From contig CM066925.1 of assembly GCA_033964015.1 (NCBI GenBank), positions 3,671,199-3,735,198 on the forward strand: a stretch of 64,000 nt of DNA. Direction: 5' to 3'. A program made the position numbers and the translations under genes. Shown piece by piece: positions 45,290 through 57,100 of the stretch (position 1 is the first letter of the stretch; each line of letters starts with the position of its first letter). A model generated the notes under the pieces. That model ran no database searches. It saw only the letters and a program-made list of their open reading frames with translations, and was not told the origin of the DNA. The DNA is from Scolanthus callimorphus (taxonomy: Eukaryota > Cnidaria > Anthozoa > Actiniaria > Edwardsiidae).

Positions 45290-47331
45290 ATGGCCGAACT
45301 GAAGGAGAAATTAGAGAGAAGAAAAGCGATACGCCGAGCTCACAGAGGAGTCACGTAACAAAGCTGACAAATGAAAGCGATGAAATTCAAGCACATGGGA
45401 TGGCGAACGAAAGACTGAAAGTAATTCAGCAACAAATAGAGGCCAAATTGGCAGTACTGAACGACCTTGACAAGGAAATACTTGAATTATGCCATCCAGA
45501 TGAAATTGCGAAGGAAGTTGACGAGCCAGAAGTTGTTATTGCGAAGATAATTCAATGCAAAGAGAGGATTCGCGATTCATTCACGAAAGCACAACAAGAA
45601 ACGACAACCCCGCCAGTCGCTCAGGTCCAAGAATCACCGAGTCATCAAGCAGAAGCACATGCTAGAGCCAAGTTACCGAAATTAACACTGGGGAAGTTCC
45701 GAGGAGACGTAACTAAGTGGCAAAGTTTTTGGGATTCATTTAACGCTTCAGTCCATTCAGTTGATCATCTACCGACGATTCAAAAGTTCAACTACTTGAA
45801 CTCGGTACTCGAAGGAGCGGCGTTTCGAGCGATTGAAGGGCTCTCACTGACGGAAGACAACTACAACAATGCGGTCGAATTATTGAAGGAGAGGTTCGGA
45901 AAACCTCAGCAGATCATAGCTGCACACATGGACGAACTATTAAAACTGCAAGCGGCTACGAATGACAAATCGACAACTTTGAGATTTGTTTACGATCAAA
46001 TCAGTGTACACATTCGAGGACTCAAATCATTAGGAATATCGTCAGAGTCGTACGGAAGTCTATTGATACCGATTATCATGACGAAGATCTCAAAGGACGT
46101 CCAGTTACAGATAGCAAGAAGGGCCAAAGATGACGTATGGAAAATCGAAGAACTGTTAGAAGTTATCAAGGGAGAGGTTGAAGCGAGAGAAGCTAGTGAG
46201 AGAATCAAAACGGAATCCAACAGTAACAGAGAACAACAAACAACGAGAAAACCCCAGGGAATCAGCGGGGGATCAGCTAAGACCTTGTTCACAGGCTCAG
46301 AGTCAGATGTTCAGTGTGTGTACTGCAACAGCAAGCATTATTCTGCATCATGTCAGAGAGTGGAGGATCCAAACAAGAGAAAGGACATTTTAATTGAGGA
46401 GAAAAGATGCTTTAGATGCCTCAGAACCTCACATAATGCTAGAGATTGCAGGAGTAAAAGGCTGTGTCGTCACTGCAATGGAAATCACCACCAGTCAATT
46501 TGTACATCTCAAACAGCGAATTCCAGATTTCAGAAGAGTGAAGGGTCACAACCTGCCAAGAAGGAGGATCAAGCGCAAACGAAAGAGAAACCAGCAGAGG
46601 CTACACCGACACAGACAATGACGTCAACAACACACAATAAGGAAAAGAAGACCGTTCTTCTCCAAACGGCGACTGTGACAGTTTCAAGTGAGAGTGGCGG
46701 AGAAATTCCTGCTCGAGTTTTATTGGATAGCGGCAGTCAGCGTTCATATGTTACTGACAATCTCAAGTCTTGTCTTCAGGCTAAGACAGCTGCTACGGAA
46801 ACGCTACATTTGAACACGTTCGGCGATGAAAGGTACAAAAAGCAAAAGTGTGACCGGATTGACATTTGTTTACATGGGAAGAATGGATCACTAGATATAT
46901 CTGCACTGTGTTTTCCCAAGATGTGTTCATCAGTGTCAGCGAAGGTCAATGTGTCTAACTATTCGCATCTACAGGATTTGGAACTTGCTGACGATACTAT
47001 TCTAGAATTAGACCAACCAAGGATTGACATTTTAATTGGTTCAGACTATTATTATGATGTTATTGCTGATGATGTAATTCGAGGAGAGAGTGGACCTGTT
47101 GCGGTAGATAGTAAGTTTGGATGGATTTTATGCGGACCTATAGAAGGAGAGTCTTTGAAGACTACGCATAATCACCTTATTGTTGAGAGACCAGGGTTGC
47201 AACCCCCTGAGGTTTCGCTGGATTCGTGCGAACCTAAAGATGAACTAACTGAATGTTTGGAACGATTTTGGAGTTCAGAGTCACTGAGGGAAACCCCGGG
47301 AGCTTTAAAAGATCAGCATAGGTCCGAATGA
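45290..47331 (+). pseudogene. BEL/Pao polyprotein, Gag and protease part (frame breaks)
   Basis: The likely start is ATG 45290 (aggATGG, MAELKEKLERRK). That frame meets a stop at 45356-45358, and the continuation runs in another frame through an ATG at 45400. Residue positions counted from 45400: a DUF1759-like Gag region at about 90-185 (LPKLTLGKFRGDVTKWQSFW), zinc knuckles at about 305-370 (CVYCNSKHYSASC, CFRCLRTSHNARDC, CRHCNGNHHQSIC), and an aspartic protease at about 440-455 (VLLDSGSQRSYV, with DSG). The frame ends at TGA 47329-47331. The Pol frame is offset by +1 and open from about 47304, so a one-base shift separates the parts. The first part forms particles and cleaves the polyprotein. 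Confidence 0.9.
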
Positions 47332-50300
47332 GAATTTACGGGATATTCATTTTAAAGAGAAAGAGCAGCGATATGAAACAAGCTTACCCTGGAAATCCAA
47401 CTGCTCAATGCTTAAGGATAATCATGCTGCATGTGTTAAGAAACTGAATCATTTACATTCACGATTGAAGAACAATAAGGGACTGTTGAATGAATATGAC
47501 AATGTCATCAAGCAACAGGTCGAAGCGGGGATAATTGAGCCTGTACCGGAGGATCAATACTATGTAGGAGACAATCATTTCATGTCACATTTTGAGGTTT
47601 TAAAGGAGGACAGACAGACTAGCAAGTTGCGTGTCGTTTTCGATGGATCAGCCAAGTCAGATAAGAATTCTGCATCCATCAATGACTGTCTCGATAAGGG
47701 GCCAAACCTCACCCCCCATGTATTTGATGTATTAACGAAGTTTCGAGGACACCCAATTGGGTTAACTGCGGATATAGAGAAAGCATTTCACCAGATTTCA
47801 ATTTCTCCTACAGATCGAGATAAGCTCAGATTTCTTTGGATTGAGGATATTAATGCGAACAGACCTAACATTGTACAGTATCGATTTTGTCGTTTAGTGT
47901 TTGGACTTACCTCAAGTCCCGCTATTCTGAATGCTACTCTCCAGCATCATTTGGCGAATTATGAATCTTCACAGGCAGAGATTGCTGAACTTTTGAACAA
48001 CTCATTGTATGTGGATGACTTTGCGGGAGGAGCGAGAGATATCGAATCAGCCTACAGTGTCTTTAAGCAGTCTAGGGACATAATGAAGGAAGGAGGTTTC
48101 AACTTAAGGAAGTGGAGTAGCAGCTCTAGTGAGTTACAGGATCAAATCAACAAGGAGACAGGTCAGGAAGTCACTGACCCAGATGCGAAAATCCTGGGTC
48201 TCAACTGGGACACTAGTAAGGATGACTTTCATTTTGATTTTACGGATATTGTTGCATACGTGAAGTCACTACCTCCGACAAAGAGATCTGTGTTAAGAGC
48301 TTCGGCTAAGGTATTTGACCCGTTAGGTCTACTAAGTCCCTTTACGGTAATGCTTAAGGTCTGGTTCCAGGAATTGTGTGTAAAGAAATCGGACTGGGAC
48401 GATGCGTTAGAAGGAGAATGGCTCAAGAAATGGAACCAACTTCCTGAGGAACTGAATAGACTAGCAAGTGTTCGGGTCGCTAGGTGCTATTTCGAACAAG
48501 ACAGAAAACCAGTTAGTTATCAGATTCATGGATTTAGTGATGCCTCTAAGGATGCATATGCTGCCGTCGTTTACATGCGTACGGAATATGAAGACGGGGG
48601 AGTGGATGTGAGACTTATTGCTTCTAAGACCAAAGTGGCCCCCCTGAAGAAACAGTCGATTCCACGGTTGGAGTTGCTAGGAGCACTATTATTAGCAACA
48701 CTGGTTTCTACGATTACGTATGCTCTGAAGTCGTTAACGCTGGAATACAGTTTACATTACTGGGTGGATTCGTATACAGCTTTGTGCTGGATCAAGAACT
48801 ACAAGCCGTGGAAACAGTATGTTCAAAGTCGAGTTGATGAGATTCGAAGGCTGTCGGATACTGAACATTGGAGATTTTGTCCTGGAATCTTGAATCCATC
48901 TGACATTCCATCCCGTTCTTGTTCGAGTGACCAACTTGTTCAGGATATTACATGGTGGCACGGTCCAATGTTTCTTTCACAGTCTGAGGATATGTGGCCT
49001 ATTGTATTGAATACTAAGGATTGTACTGATAGTGAGGAGGAATTACTCAAGCACCCACCTACGGTTACACATTCATTAGCTGGTGTTACGGATCACCAGT
49101 CAACTTGGAATGTTGCTGACATTATTGACATAGAGCGACATAGTACGAAACTCAAGTTATTACGAGTCACTGGATATGTACTGAAATTTCTACGGTTGCT
49201 AAGGAAGGATCCTGCGGTTGTCAGGGGTTCAAATCTGAGTGCTGAAGACTTGAATTTTGCGGAAGTCATGTGGACAAAGAGTGTTGAGGCAAGTGCATTA
49301 AAGGATGAATGCGAGGCTCTAAGGACTGGATATCAGAATCAGCGTGTGAAGCAGTTGAGCCTCTATAAGGATGATAATGGTATTATTCGTTGTTCAGGGA
49401 GATTAGGGAATGCGGACCTCCCTGGAGACAGCAAGAACCCTGTTTTGCTACCAACGCATCATGATTTCACAGATTTGTTAATTAAGGAGAAACATGAACT
49501 TGTTCACCATAATGGGGTTAGAGACACCTTAAATTCTATAAGGGAATCTCATTGGATCATACGAGGACGTGAAGCAGTTAAGAAAATTGTACGGAGGTGC
49601 GTGTTGTGTAAGAAATTCGAAGGGAGATCTTATGCATCAGGACAGACACCAGATTTGCCCCCAGATCGAGTAACTGATGGACCGCCATTTATGGTTACGG
49701 GACTAGATTTCGCAGGACCTTTATACATTAAGAATTCAGGATCAGACAGTATGAGTAAAGCATATGTGTGTTTATTTACTTGTGCAAATACACGTGCGGT
49801 GCACTTGGAGATCACACAGAATTTGACAGTTGGAACATTTTTGCAAGCATTTCGGAGATTCTCTGCGCGTAGAGGTCTACCTGTGAAACTTTTGTCGGAC
49901 AATGCTAAGACCTTTAAATCTGCATCAGTGGAAGTGAGAAAGGTTGTTCGATCAGCTACTGTGCATCAATATTTGGCTAACAAGCAAGTTGAGTGGGAGT
50001 TCATAGTTGAGAAGGCCCCTTGGTGGGGAGGGTTCTGGGAACGATTAGTGCGTAGTGTGAAAAGGTGTCTGAAGAAAACAGTTGGACGGTCATCTCTCAG
50101 TTTTGATGATTTACGGACACTGATCGTGGAAATAGAGTGTACACTAAACAATCGTCCATTGACTTATGTTTATGATGATAACAATGGCATTTCGTATGCA
50201 CTGACACCTGCAGACTTAGTTTACGGTCGACAGACTGCGAGAGCTCCAAGTCAGCGACAGGCGAATGTTATTAGTACATTTAAGACACTCACTAGGAGAG

Positions 50301-50620
50301 CAAAGTATCATTACCAGTTACTGGAGAAATTCGCTAAGCAATGGCGGCATGAATATCTTCTTGGATTACGGGAGACACAGCGAAAGCAAGGTGGTCCTGC
50401 TAGAGGAACCACACCCATTTCTGTTGGAGATGTTGTCATACTCAAGGATGAGTCTACAGCTCGATGTCTCTGGAAGTTAGCACGAGTTACTGAGTTGTTG
50501 CATGGGAAAGACAATGTTGTTAGAGCTGCCAAGATAAGTGTGTTGACTAAGGAGGGACATAGAGGGACAACGATGTTGCAAAGATCAATCCAACACTTGA
50601 TTCCATTGGAAGTCCGCTGA
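47332..50620 (+). CDS. BEL/Pao Pol: RT, RNase H, integrase
   Basis: Open from about 47304 (first ATG 47408) to the stop at 50618-50620, 1070 codons from that ATG. Domains by residue: RT at about 75-240 (LTADIEKAFHQI, FGLTSSPAILNA, LYVDDFAGG with YVDD); the Pao-specific A17 region at about 265-325 (KVFDPLGLLSPFTVML); RNase H-like at about 375-465 (HGFSDASKDAYAAVV, WVDSYTALCWI); integrase H2C2 zinc finger at about 680-740 (HHNGVRDTL, CVLCKKFEG); integrase core with Asp in GLDFAGPLY, Asp in LSDNAKTF and Glu in GFWERLVRS; and a C-terminal DUF5641-type domain (SVGDVVILKDE, WKLARV). All catalytic residues are intact. A 120-bp tail leads to the right LTR, preceded by a short purine-rich aaccccgggag. 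Confidence 0.95.
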
Positions 50621-50740
50621 ACTGTTTGCAATATGCAAGGAAGCAAGGACATGGACATGTTATTGAAGAAATGTTGTTCTTTTTTATTGACATTGCTGCT
50701 GATATAATGATTGATCAGATTTACTGATCAACCCCGGGAG

Positions 50741-50820
50741 TGTTGCAGACATTTTCATGTTAATTATGCTAATATTATGATTGCGTCACTTTTCGCGCCG
50801 GTAGAAAAACGTTTACAACA
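50741..50820 (+). repeat. right LTR of the BEL/Pao element, 43 bases shorter
   Basis: Lacks the segment of the left LTR between ttttcgcgcc and ggtagaaaaacg, including aataaa. The TTAAT duplication follows at 50821-50825. Either the right LTR lost this segment after insertion or one LTR arose by recombination with a variant copy. Confidence 0.92.
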
Positions 50821-50825
50821 TTAAT

Positions 50826-51293
50826 CGTGTTACGCTGGTACCAATACCTTGTATATGTAATTGTAAGAATAATTTAGGACTGTCCGCCTTCGAACAATAC
50901 ATCACTCTCCCTGTATCAGGTCCACACGAGCTCGATCCAGCTTATTATTAAAAGCAAGCCCTCATTTCATAACGGTGAATTGTTACATCAGGTTTCTGGA
51001 GCTATGTTTCGTGTTTCCTCTCCTTACTTCTCGTACACATTGTTGTCCATGTATTGGTGTCCATGTATTCTCCCTTTCACAGTTCACATCCCACTTTTAT
51101 CGCCTTTTAATTGTTGCTGCGCGTTGGTTAACAACACTAGTCAGACAAGTAGGGTAGTTTCCCTGCACATCCTCACACAGCCATGTTTATTTTCTATTTT
51201 TAGCGCACGTGCTCCCAGTCTCCCTCCCTCAGTCACCCTCACACTTCCACAGGCAACCCACACCTCTCTCGACATCCACAATTCACTACGGAT
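50826..51293. other. no gene seen
   Basis: A pyrimidine-rich stretch with overlapping short open frames (51000-51490) that extend into a dispersed repeat. No recognisable domain. Confidence 0.5.
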
Positions 51294-51474
51294 CAAGAGT
51301 GGATTACCAAGAGTTTCCGTATTTACTATGTACGCCCGAATCACAGTCAGAAAAGTGTCTATTTTTAGAACTAGGATTGCCGCGAAAATTCGTCATCCAC
51401 AGGGTTCCCACTTTCTCGCCACGGCAAGCAGTTGTGAGATCCAGCCTAAAATAAATCGCAGATCAATCGAAAAA
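51294..51474 (+). repeat. dispersed repeat, copy of 36471-36650
   Basis: See 36471-36650. The inverted sequence tagacacttttctgactg at 51581-51598 shows that a second, inverted partial copy follows here, interrupted by a 261-bp MITE. Confidence 0.75.
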
Positions 51475-51598
51475 CCTTTAAAGATAAGGTAGGATATTCT
51501 CTATTTGTTGTGTATTGGGTATACGAGCATTCGAACCTGAGCATTCGAATACTTTCGCGCGCGAAATTCAAATCTAAAAATAGACACTTTTCTGACTG

Positions 51599-51672
51599 CA
51601 TACCTGCCAACCTTGGACAAGTGAAAACCGGGAGTTAGGGGAAAGTTTGTCATAACCTCGTCCCAACACCCC

Positions 51673-51703
<31 letters not shown>

Positions 51704-51859
51704 AAAAAAACGTTGCTCGCTTAAAATCTTGAGGTTTTAATGCAGAAATTGACTGAGCGACTTCATTTCCCGGGAGATTTACGGTGAAAACCGGGAGACC
51801 GGGAGATTTGACTCAAAACCGGGAGTCTCCCGCGTAAACCGGGAGAGTTAGCAGGTATG
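51599..51859. mobile_element. 261-bp MITE with TGACTG duplication and C25-A17 run
   Basis: Ends catacctgccaac and gttagcaggtatg are inverted matches with one substitution. TGACTG flanks both sides (51593-51598, 51860-51865), and the interrupted target is the inverted dispersed repeat, which resumes as tgactgtgat. Inside, 25 C (51669-51693) are followed directly by 17 A (51694-51710). Two gggag-type short repeats (accgggag) occur near the right end. Confidence 0.8.
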
Positions 51860-51904
51860 TGACTGTGATGTGGACAAATACTGTACGAAAGATTCTAAGT
51901 AAGG

Positions 51905-52036
51905 GTTAGAGAATGGCACAGTGTTCTATGGGATATAGACCACTAATGAATAAAAATGTGCGAGCGCGTTAGCGCGAGCAGATTTTTGTTCATTAGTGGT
52001 CTATTTCCCATAGGACACGAGTGTCCATTCTCTAAC
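51905..52036. mobile_element. palindromic MITE-like hairpin
   Basis: gttagagaatgg... is mirrored by ...ccattctctaac at the right edge. The arms are about 52 bp, and the loop carries gcgcgttagcgcg. It is non-coding. Confidence 0.75.
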
Positions 52037-52740
52037 GTTTTTAGAACATGATCAATGCCACGAAGAAAGTCTTTTGAAAGTTTTTGTGCTAGCTTGTCAT
52101 TGACATATCAACATCATTACAGAGCATTGTTCAGAGCCATACTTCATCCAAGGCTTTTTACAATAGTAGTGTCAATCAAAGCCTTGTGAATGAAAAGATG
52201 GCTACCGACAAAGCGGTTTGCTTTGAGTGCATGCATTGTTCTAATTAATTTCCTCCAAGTGTTTGTTTTGAGACGATAGCAGTTGAAACTGGCCATACTG
52301 GAGTTGCTGACAGGTTTCGTTCCCGAAGTCAGGTAAGAAATGAAAATATTCTATCGCAAGCTTTTGTAATGGATTCCTCGACTCCTATGGCCCAAGGAAA
52401 AGGGAGAAACAGGAAAGCGTACATAAAATCTCGGTCTCGTTATCAGAATTCGTAAATCCATAGTTTGGATCGAACACCGGAAATTGAACTCAGAAGTCGT
52501 ATTACAGCGGAACATTTGAATTGACAATCTGTTTCTTCCGGGGCTTTCTTATGAGAATTGCAAGAGCGCTGATGTTCGAGGCTGGCAAAATTCGAAGTTT
52601 GTTTTAGCAATTTGAGACTCAAATGATCTTCAAATGCCTCGAGACAGCCAAGAGTTGAGTGAATCAGACAAACTGATGTGAAAGGTGGAAGTTTTTCCCT
52701 TAAAAATACAGTACGTTATACAAGAAAAGGGAACATCAAA
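52037..52740. other. no gene supported
   Basis: A short frame from ATG 52056 (MPRKKSFESFCASL) and scattered small frames are present. No family is recognisable. Confidence 0.45.
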
Positions 52741-53016
52741 ATGCAAAATGTTCGTGGAGAAATTTTTAGGTATTTGCAATGCTTAACTACAGAACAAAAA
52801 GCTATGTTCTTAGGGGGCTCTCGTACGCTTGCTGGCCACTTCTCTGACAAGAAAATAGCTCAAATCGCAATCCAATTCCATCGTCTTGATAACAGGCCAA
52901 AACAACCTAGAATTGCATTTGTCCAACACTTGAAAGGTTTTTCTATAAATCTGGAGGATTATTTTGATTACTACGGGAAAATATGCATGTGTTTTTGCGG
53001 TTACTATTTTACTTAA
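52741..53016 (+). CDS. unrecognised open frame, possible gene fragment
   Basis: The frame is open from upstream of 52678, with ATG at 52741 (aaaATGC), to a stop at about 53016. It has a mixed, protein-like composition (LTTEQKAMFLGGSRTLAGHF, then NLEDYFDYYGK). The stop coincides with the left end of the fold-back at 53015, so the frame may have been cut by that insertion. I do not recognise a family and cannot show splice sites. Confidence 0.2.
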   Translation: MQNVRGEIFRYLQCLTTEQKAMFLGGSRTLAGHFSDKKIAQIAIQFHRLDNRPKQPRIAFVQHLKGFSINLEDYFDYYGKICMCFCGYYFT

Positions 53017-53162
53017 AGCGGGACTGTCACGGTACGCGCATGTGCGAATTTGGATCACTTTGGTCCGGGCCGGGCGATTTTTTTATTTACGCCCACTTCA
53101 TGGCACTTAGAAATTTTTAAGGCAAGTTATTGAGAAAAAAAGGAAAAAGTATTCATGGTGGT

Positions 53163-53232
53163 GCGAACCCTCAACCCCGTGCAAATTACTTATTCATAAC
53201 CCAACATCTTACACATGAGCTACGAGAGAGTT
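53163..53232 (-). ncRNA. tRNA-like sequence with Pol III A and B box resemblance
   Basis: Read on the minus strand: tagctcatgtgtaagatg resembles an A box/D arm, and gagggttcgcacc about 40 bases later resembles a B box/T arm. Arm pairing is poor, so this is not a functional tRNA. A tRNA-derived SINE head captured inside the fold-back is the most likely explanation. Confidence 0.4.
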
Positions 53233-53517
53233 CGCAGGTCATCATCCTCCTTTTGATTCACTCATAGAACGAGAATATGTGAATCATAATGAATATTTAT
53301 ACTAGCTAGCCGCCATCTTGAAGTGGGCGTAAAAAATAAATTCGCCCGGGCCGGAACGATGGCTGTGAGAGGGAGGAATTACGCTGGTAGAATCCGTTCA
53401 AATCTTGTTGTTTCGGGGTCCATCTGCCCTTAATTCTTAACGGGTAATCTCTCTTGAGATCTCCTTAGTATCGTCACCAAATTTTGGAGTCCATGCAATA
53501 TTGTTTGTCGTTTTAAA

Positions 53518-53727
53518 TTGAATGAGACTCGAGCGTCATTTTCACTGATGGCTGCCCAACAAGAAAGGCCTAATCGAGGTCGTCCTTACGCCAAAAAGGC
53601 TTGGGAACACAATAATAGCAGGATCTGGATATCGAAAAGGGTCCACGAGACATGGAAATTGTTCAAGGGCTACCGTATCTTCAACTCAGACAACGATTTT
53701 GCAGCTCATTTGCCTAAAAACCCCTAA
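53518..53727 (+). CDS. short unrecognised open frame in the fold-back
   Basis: From an ATG at 53518 (a second at 53548, ctgATGG) to 53727; 69 or 59 codons. The segment RIWISKRVHETWKLFKGYR followed by NDFAAHL resembles a short helical motif I recall from the N-termini of repetitive invertebrate proteins; I cannot name it. It may be the remnant of a captured exon. Confidence 0.25.
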   Translation: MNETRASFSLMAAQQERPNRGRPYAKKAWEHNNSRIWISKRVHETWKLFKGYRIFNSDNDFAAHLPKNP

Positions 53728-54144
53728 AAACTTACCATAATGTCGCCTCCTGACGAATGAACTCCAAATTATGTTTTCCCTGAGACGACGTCGCGCGGGG
53801 CGTGGGTACTTTCCCGCGTAAACGAAGTGTCCCGTGATTGGTTTATTTTAACAGGGAATCTCCGTTTTGAATAATAGTGGTGGGATCGGCGGTCTTTGCT
53901 CGAGCATGCGCGTACCGTGACAGTCCCGCTTTTTAACTTAAGGTTCTTAATTTTTTGCCTAATAAAACTTCGAATTCTTATAAACGTGGTTATTATAAAT
54001 AAATTTGCAATGTTGATAACGTACTAATTTTGATTTGTTTATTTTGTTATAGAAAGATGTTGGAGAGAGACTTGTAATAAAGGGCTATTTTGCAAAAGAT
54101 GACAATGAAGTCAATGTTTTCCTTTATTTTGTAGAGTTGGTTGT

Positions 54145-57100
54145 GTCAAGCGGCGAGGGAAGAACAGGGTGTGGTTTGTACATAGTCATTAGTATTCATG
54201 CCCATAGTCATTAGTATTCTCTATAGTGCAGCCGCTTGGTGCAAAATTGTTCAGTTTTATGGCAAAGCTACCAAATTTGGCACAAATAATGCTAATCACC
54301 CATAGATTAAAATTACATATGGCCCCACCCGGGGTCCGCCCTGGATCCATCCCATAATTTCAGTTTTAGACACCGGTAAGGTCGCTCATTGAAAAATGTA
54401 TGTATCTGTCTATTTTAAAGATTTTATGTGTATATCCTTCCATTAACTCCAAAGAATGTGGTTGTTACAAAATATCCCATAATTTTTACTTTTAAGGTGG
54501 CTCGGGAGAAAAAATTAAAATAGTTATTAACAAAGTCTTGCAAGGGTTTTATCTACCTGCTAGAGCCACCAAAATTCCCACAAAAAACACTAGCTATTCA
54601 AAGATTTAATCGACGCATGGCTCCACTAGGGATCTGCCCTGCATCCCATAATTTCAGTTTTAGCTGTCGGTTAGGTACTCATAAAAAATGTATTGATCTG
54701 TCTATTTCGCAAATTTTGTGCTTACATCCTTTCATTAGCTCCAAGAAATGTGGTTGCTACAAAATATCCCATAATTTTAACTTTTAAGGTGGCTCGGGAA
54801 AAATACTAAATAATTATTCATAGAATCTTGCATGGGTATTTTTTACATGCTAGAGCCAACAAAATTCGCACGAGCAAGAATAACTATACAAAATTAAATC
54901 GACACATGGCTCGCCCGGGATCCGCCCTGGTTCCATGCTATATTTTGATTTTAAATTGTTAAGGTGGCTCATAAGAAAAATAAGTGGATATGTGTGTTAA
55001 TTATACAAATGTAATGTTGATGTCATTACTTGTGCGATAAAAGGTTTAAGGGATTGAAAACATCCCATAATTTGTAAAGTTAACGATAGAGTAAACCTTC
55101 GAGATAACATTTTGTTTTTAGATTAGTCAATAAGTACTAAGAGTAAAAACTTCAATATTCACAAAAAAATTGAGTTAAACTGTCTTGTATTTCACAGAGA
55201 AAACAAAAAATGTTTTTCCCCTGTACCAGAAACTAGTGGTAAGTGATAATATACTAACATTTAACATCTTGAAGTTTTTCAACAACATTTTCAAAATCAG
55301 TTCAATTATTGATTCTGCGAATATTCCGCAGCTTAGCACTAAAGCAATGTTTGTTTGTTACATGTTTCAACTCACTTATATGTTTCTGCCTGTACTTCCT
55401 TACAAGATTCAGGGGTTATAATCTTTAATCGTGTTTACTATGTTGAGGAGGCAAAAGCCTTCGACGTACGCTGCAGTATTCTTTGGGGTTACTTTGCCCA
55501 TTACATTTCATACGAAAACCTTTGAGATTGCCTCAAGTTTTTTTTAGCCACGCTACCACCAAAGCAGAAGCACGTCATAAAATCTGAGCGCAATAATACT
55601 TTCCTGCGTACACATAAGGCTTGCCTGCAATTGTACCATTTGTCCTCCTGCTGTTAGTGCTCCAGATGTTTACCAACTTCAAAGGGTAAACGCTGATGGG
55701 CCAGGGCACTTAAACATCGGTCTAACAGCAAAAAATATGTTCTCACAAGAGAAAATATCCAGCACAGTTATTCGTTAAGGTTGCCCCCCAACTTGGAACA
55801 GTTCGTTTGAAATATTTTGTAACCATGGTAACCGATTGCTTTACATGGCAGAGCGTGACAAAGGCAGGGTGTAGGGTAAAATCAGTTTGGCCTATTTTCC
55901 AACGTGGTTTCTTATGTTGACTAACGGGTGTAAAATACAATTCATGACAATTCAAATGAAGGGATGTCCAAGCAATTCTGATTTTGAGATGAAGCGTCAA
56001 ATAACAAACCAGCAAAAACCACTTCGCTCTTCTAATACTACAAGAAAGTATATCAAATATTATTTGTTTTCCTACCCTCCTGAAATGGTATATTCATTCA
56101 TTTCCAAACAGGGGGGCAATTGTTTAGCTCAAGACAACATGATTTAGTTTCCACACTTCAGTTGTCTAGTAAAAGTTTATAAAATCTAGAGGTTACGGAG
56201 ATGGAGAATCTATCTGTTTCCATATCTGTTTTTGTCCTTTTGTGTTTTAGAATAGTGATTAGCAGCTGCATTTACGTTATCTAAAGCATTGAAATTGCAT
56301 TTATGATAGCAAAGTTTTTTTTTTCATTTAGACACCTTACGTTTACGGACTACCTTCGGGGTACTTTTTTGGTTAAAATGGCATAATTTCACACAAAAAT
56401 GGTCGTATCTTTACAAGTGATACCTCACTTTATCCTGGGCTAAACTATGGTATATAATTTGTTTATCAAACTTTTTTATGGAGTTCCCTTTCCGATGCAT
56501 CAGTTCAACTTTCTAGAGTTACAACCTCGCCAGTATTTGCTATTTTCATTCATTGACTCCATATTAGCGTTGACTAAGATTCGATTTCCTTTTCAAGAAT
56601 TTTTTCTACATTCTGGCTCTAAAATCGGCTCTTTTTAAAATTTCAAAAATCCCCGACGTGTTTTTTTTAGAACACACTTAAGTCCATGGTAAAATGTTTT
56701 CAGGGATGGAGCGGAAAGTTAAAACATGTAAAAAGGAAAAACATAGTTTAAATGTTTGGTAAGTTACTATTCTTTGTTCGATTTAGGTGGCTGTAGCACA
56801 TAACTAAAACCCTTGCGAGACTTTATTGATGACTATTTCAAATTTTCTCCCGAGCCACCTTTAAAGTAAAAAGTATGGGATATTCTGTAGCAACCACATT
56901 CCTGGATGCTAATGAAAGGATATACGACTTAAAATTGCATAAAAAACAGATACGTACATTTTTAATAACTTTATCATTATTGTGTTTTTCTCCCGAGCCA
57001 CCTTAAAAGTAAATATTATGGGATTTCTTGTAATAACCACATTCCTTGTAGCTAATGAAAGGATGCAAGAATAAAACTTGCAAAATAAACAGATAAGTAC

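Larger units (their letters stand above)
45082..50820 (+). mobile_element. BEL/Pao LTR retrotransposon, nearly intact
   Basis: LTRs 45082-45204 (123 bp) and 50741-50820 (80 bp) begin TGTTGCAG and end TTTACAACA. The target duplication TTAAT flanks both. The two LTRs match except for 43 bases missing from the right copy. A primer-binding site abuts the left LTR. The coding region has Gag, protease, RT, RNase H and integrase in BEL/Pao order, and there is no envelope gene. Only two frame breaks are seen in about 5.3 kb of coding sequence, suggesting a recent insertion. Confidence 0.95.
53015..53932. mobile_element. fold-back element with 28-bp ends and an inner palindrome
   Basis: Perfect 28-bp inverted ends (53015-53042 and 53905-53932, containing cgggactgtcacggtacgcg) enclose a second inverted pair (about 53066-53100 and 53318-53354, containing tacgcccacttca and its complement). 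A tRNA-like segment sits in the inner palindrome. ACTTA is present near both outer ends but not in register, so no target duplication is claimed. Bases 53518-53727 stay open (see separate entry). Confidence 0.75.

Noticed and set aside
50621..50740. Envelope gene downstream of BEL/Pao Pol
   Set aside because: Only 120 bp separate the Pol stop from the right LTR; there is no room for such a gene.
53163..53232. Functional tRNA gene
   Set aside because: Arm pairing is poor and the anticodon stem cannot be drawn; only the internal promoter-like boxes remain.
350..55930. Apparent similarity between about 350-480 and 55770-55920
   Set aside because: Only short words such as gagcgtgacaaaggca and ggttaccatg are shared; I could not align the intervals with confidence by eye.
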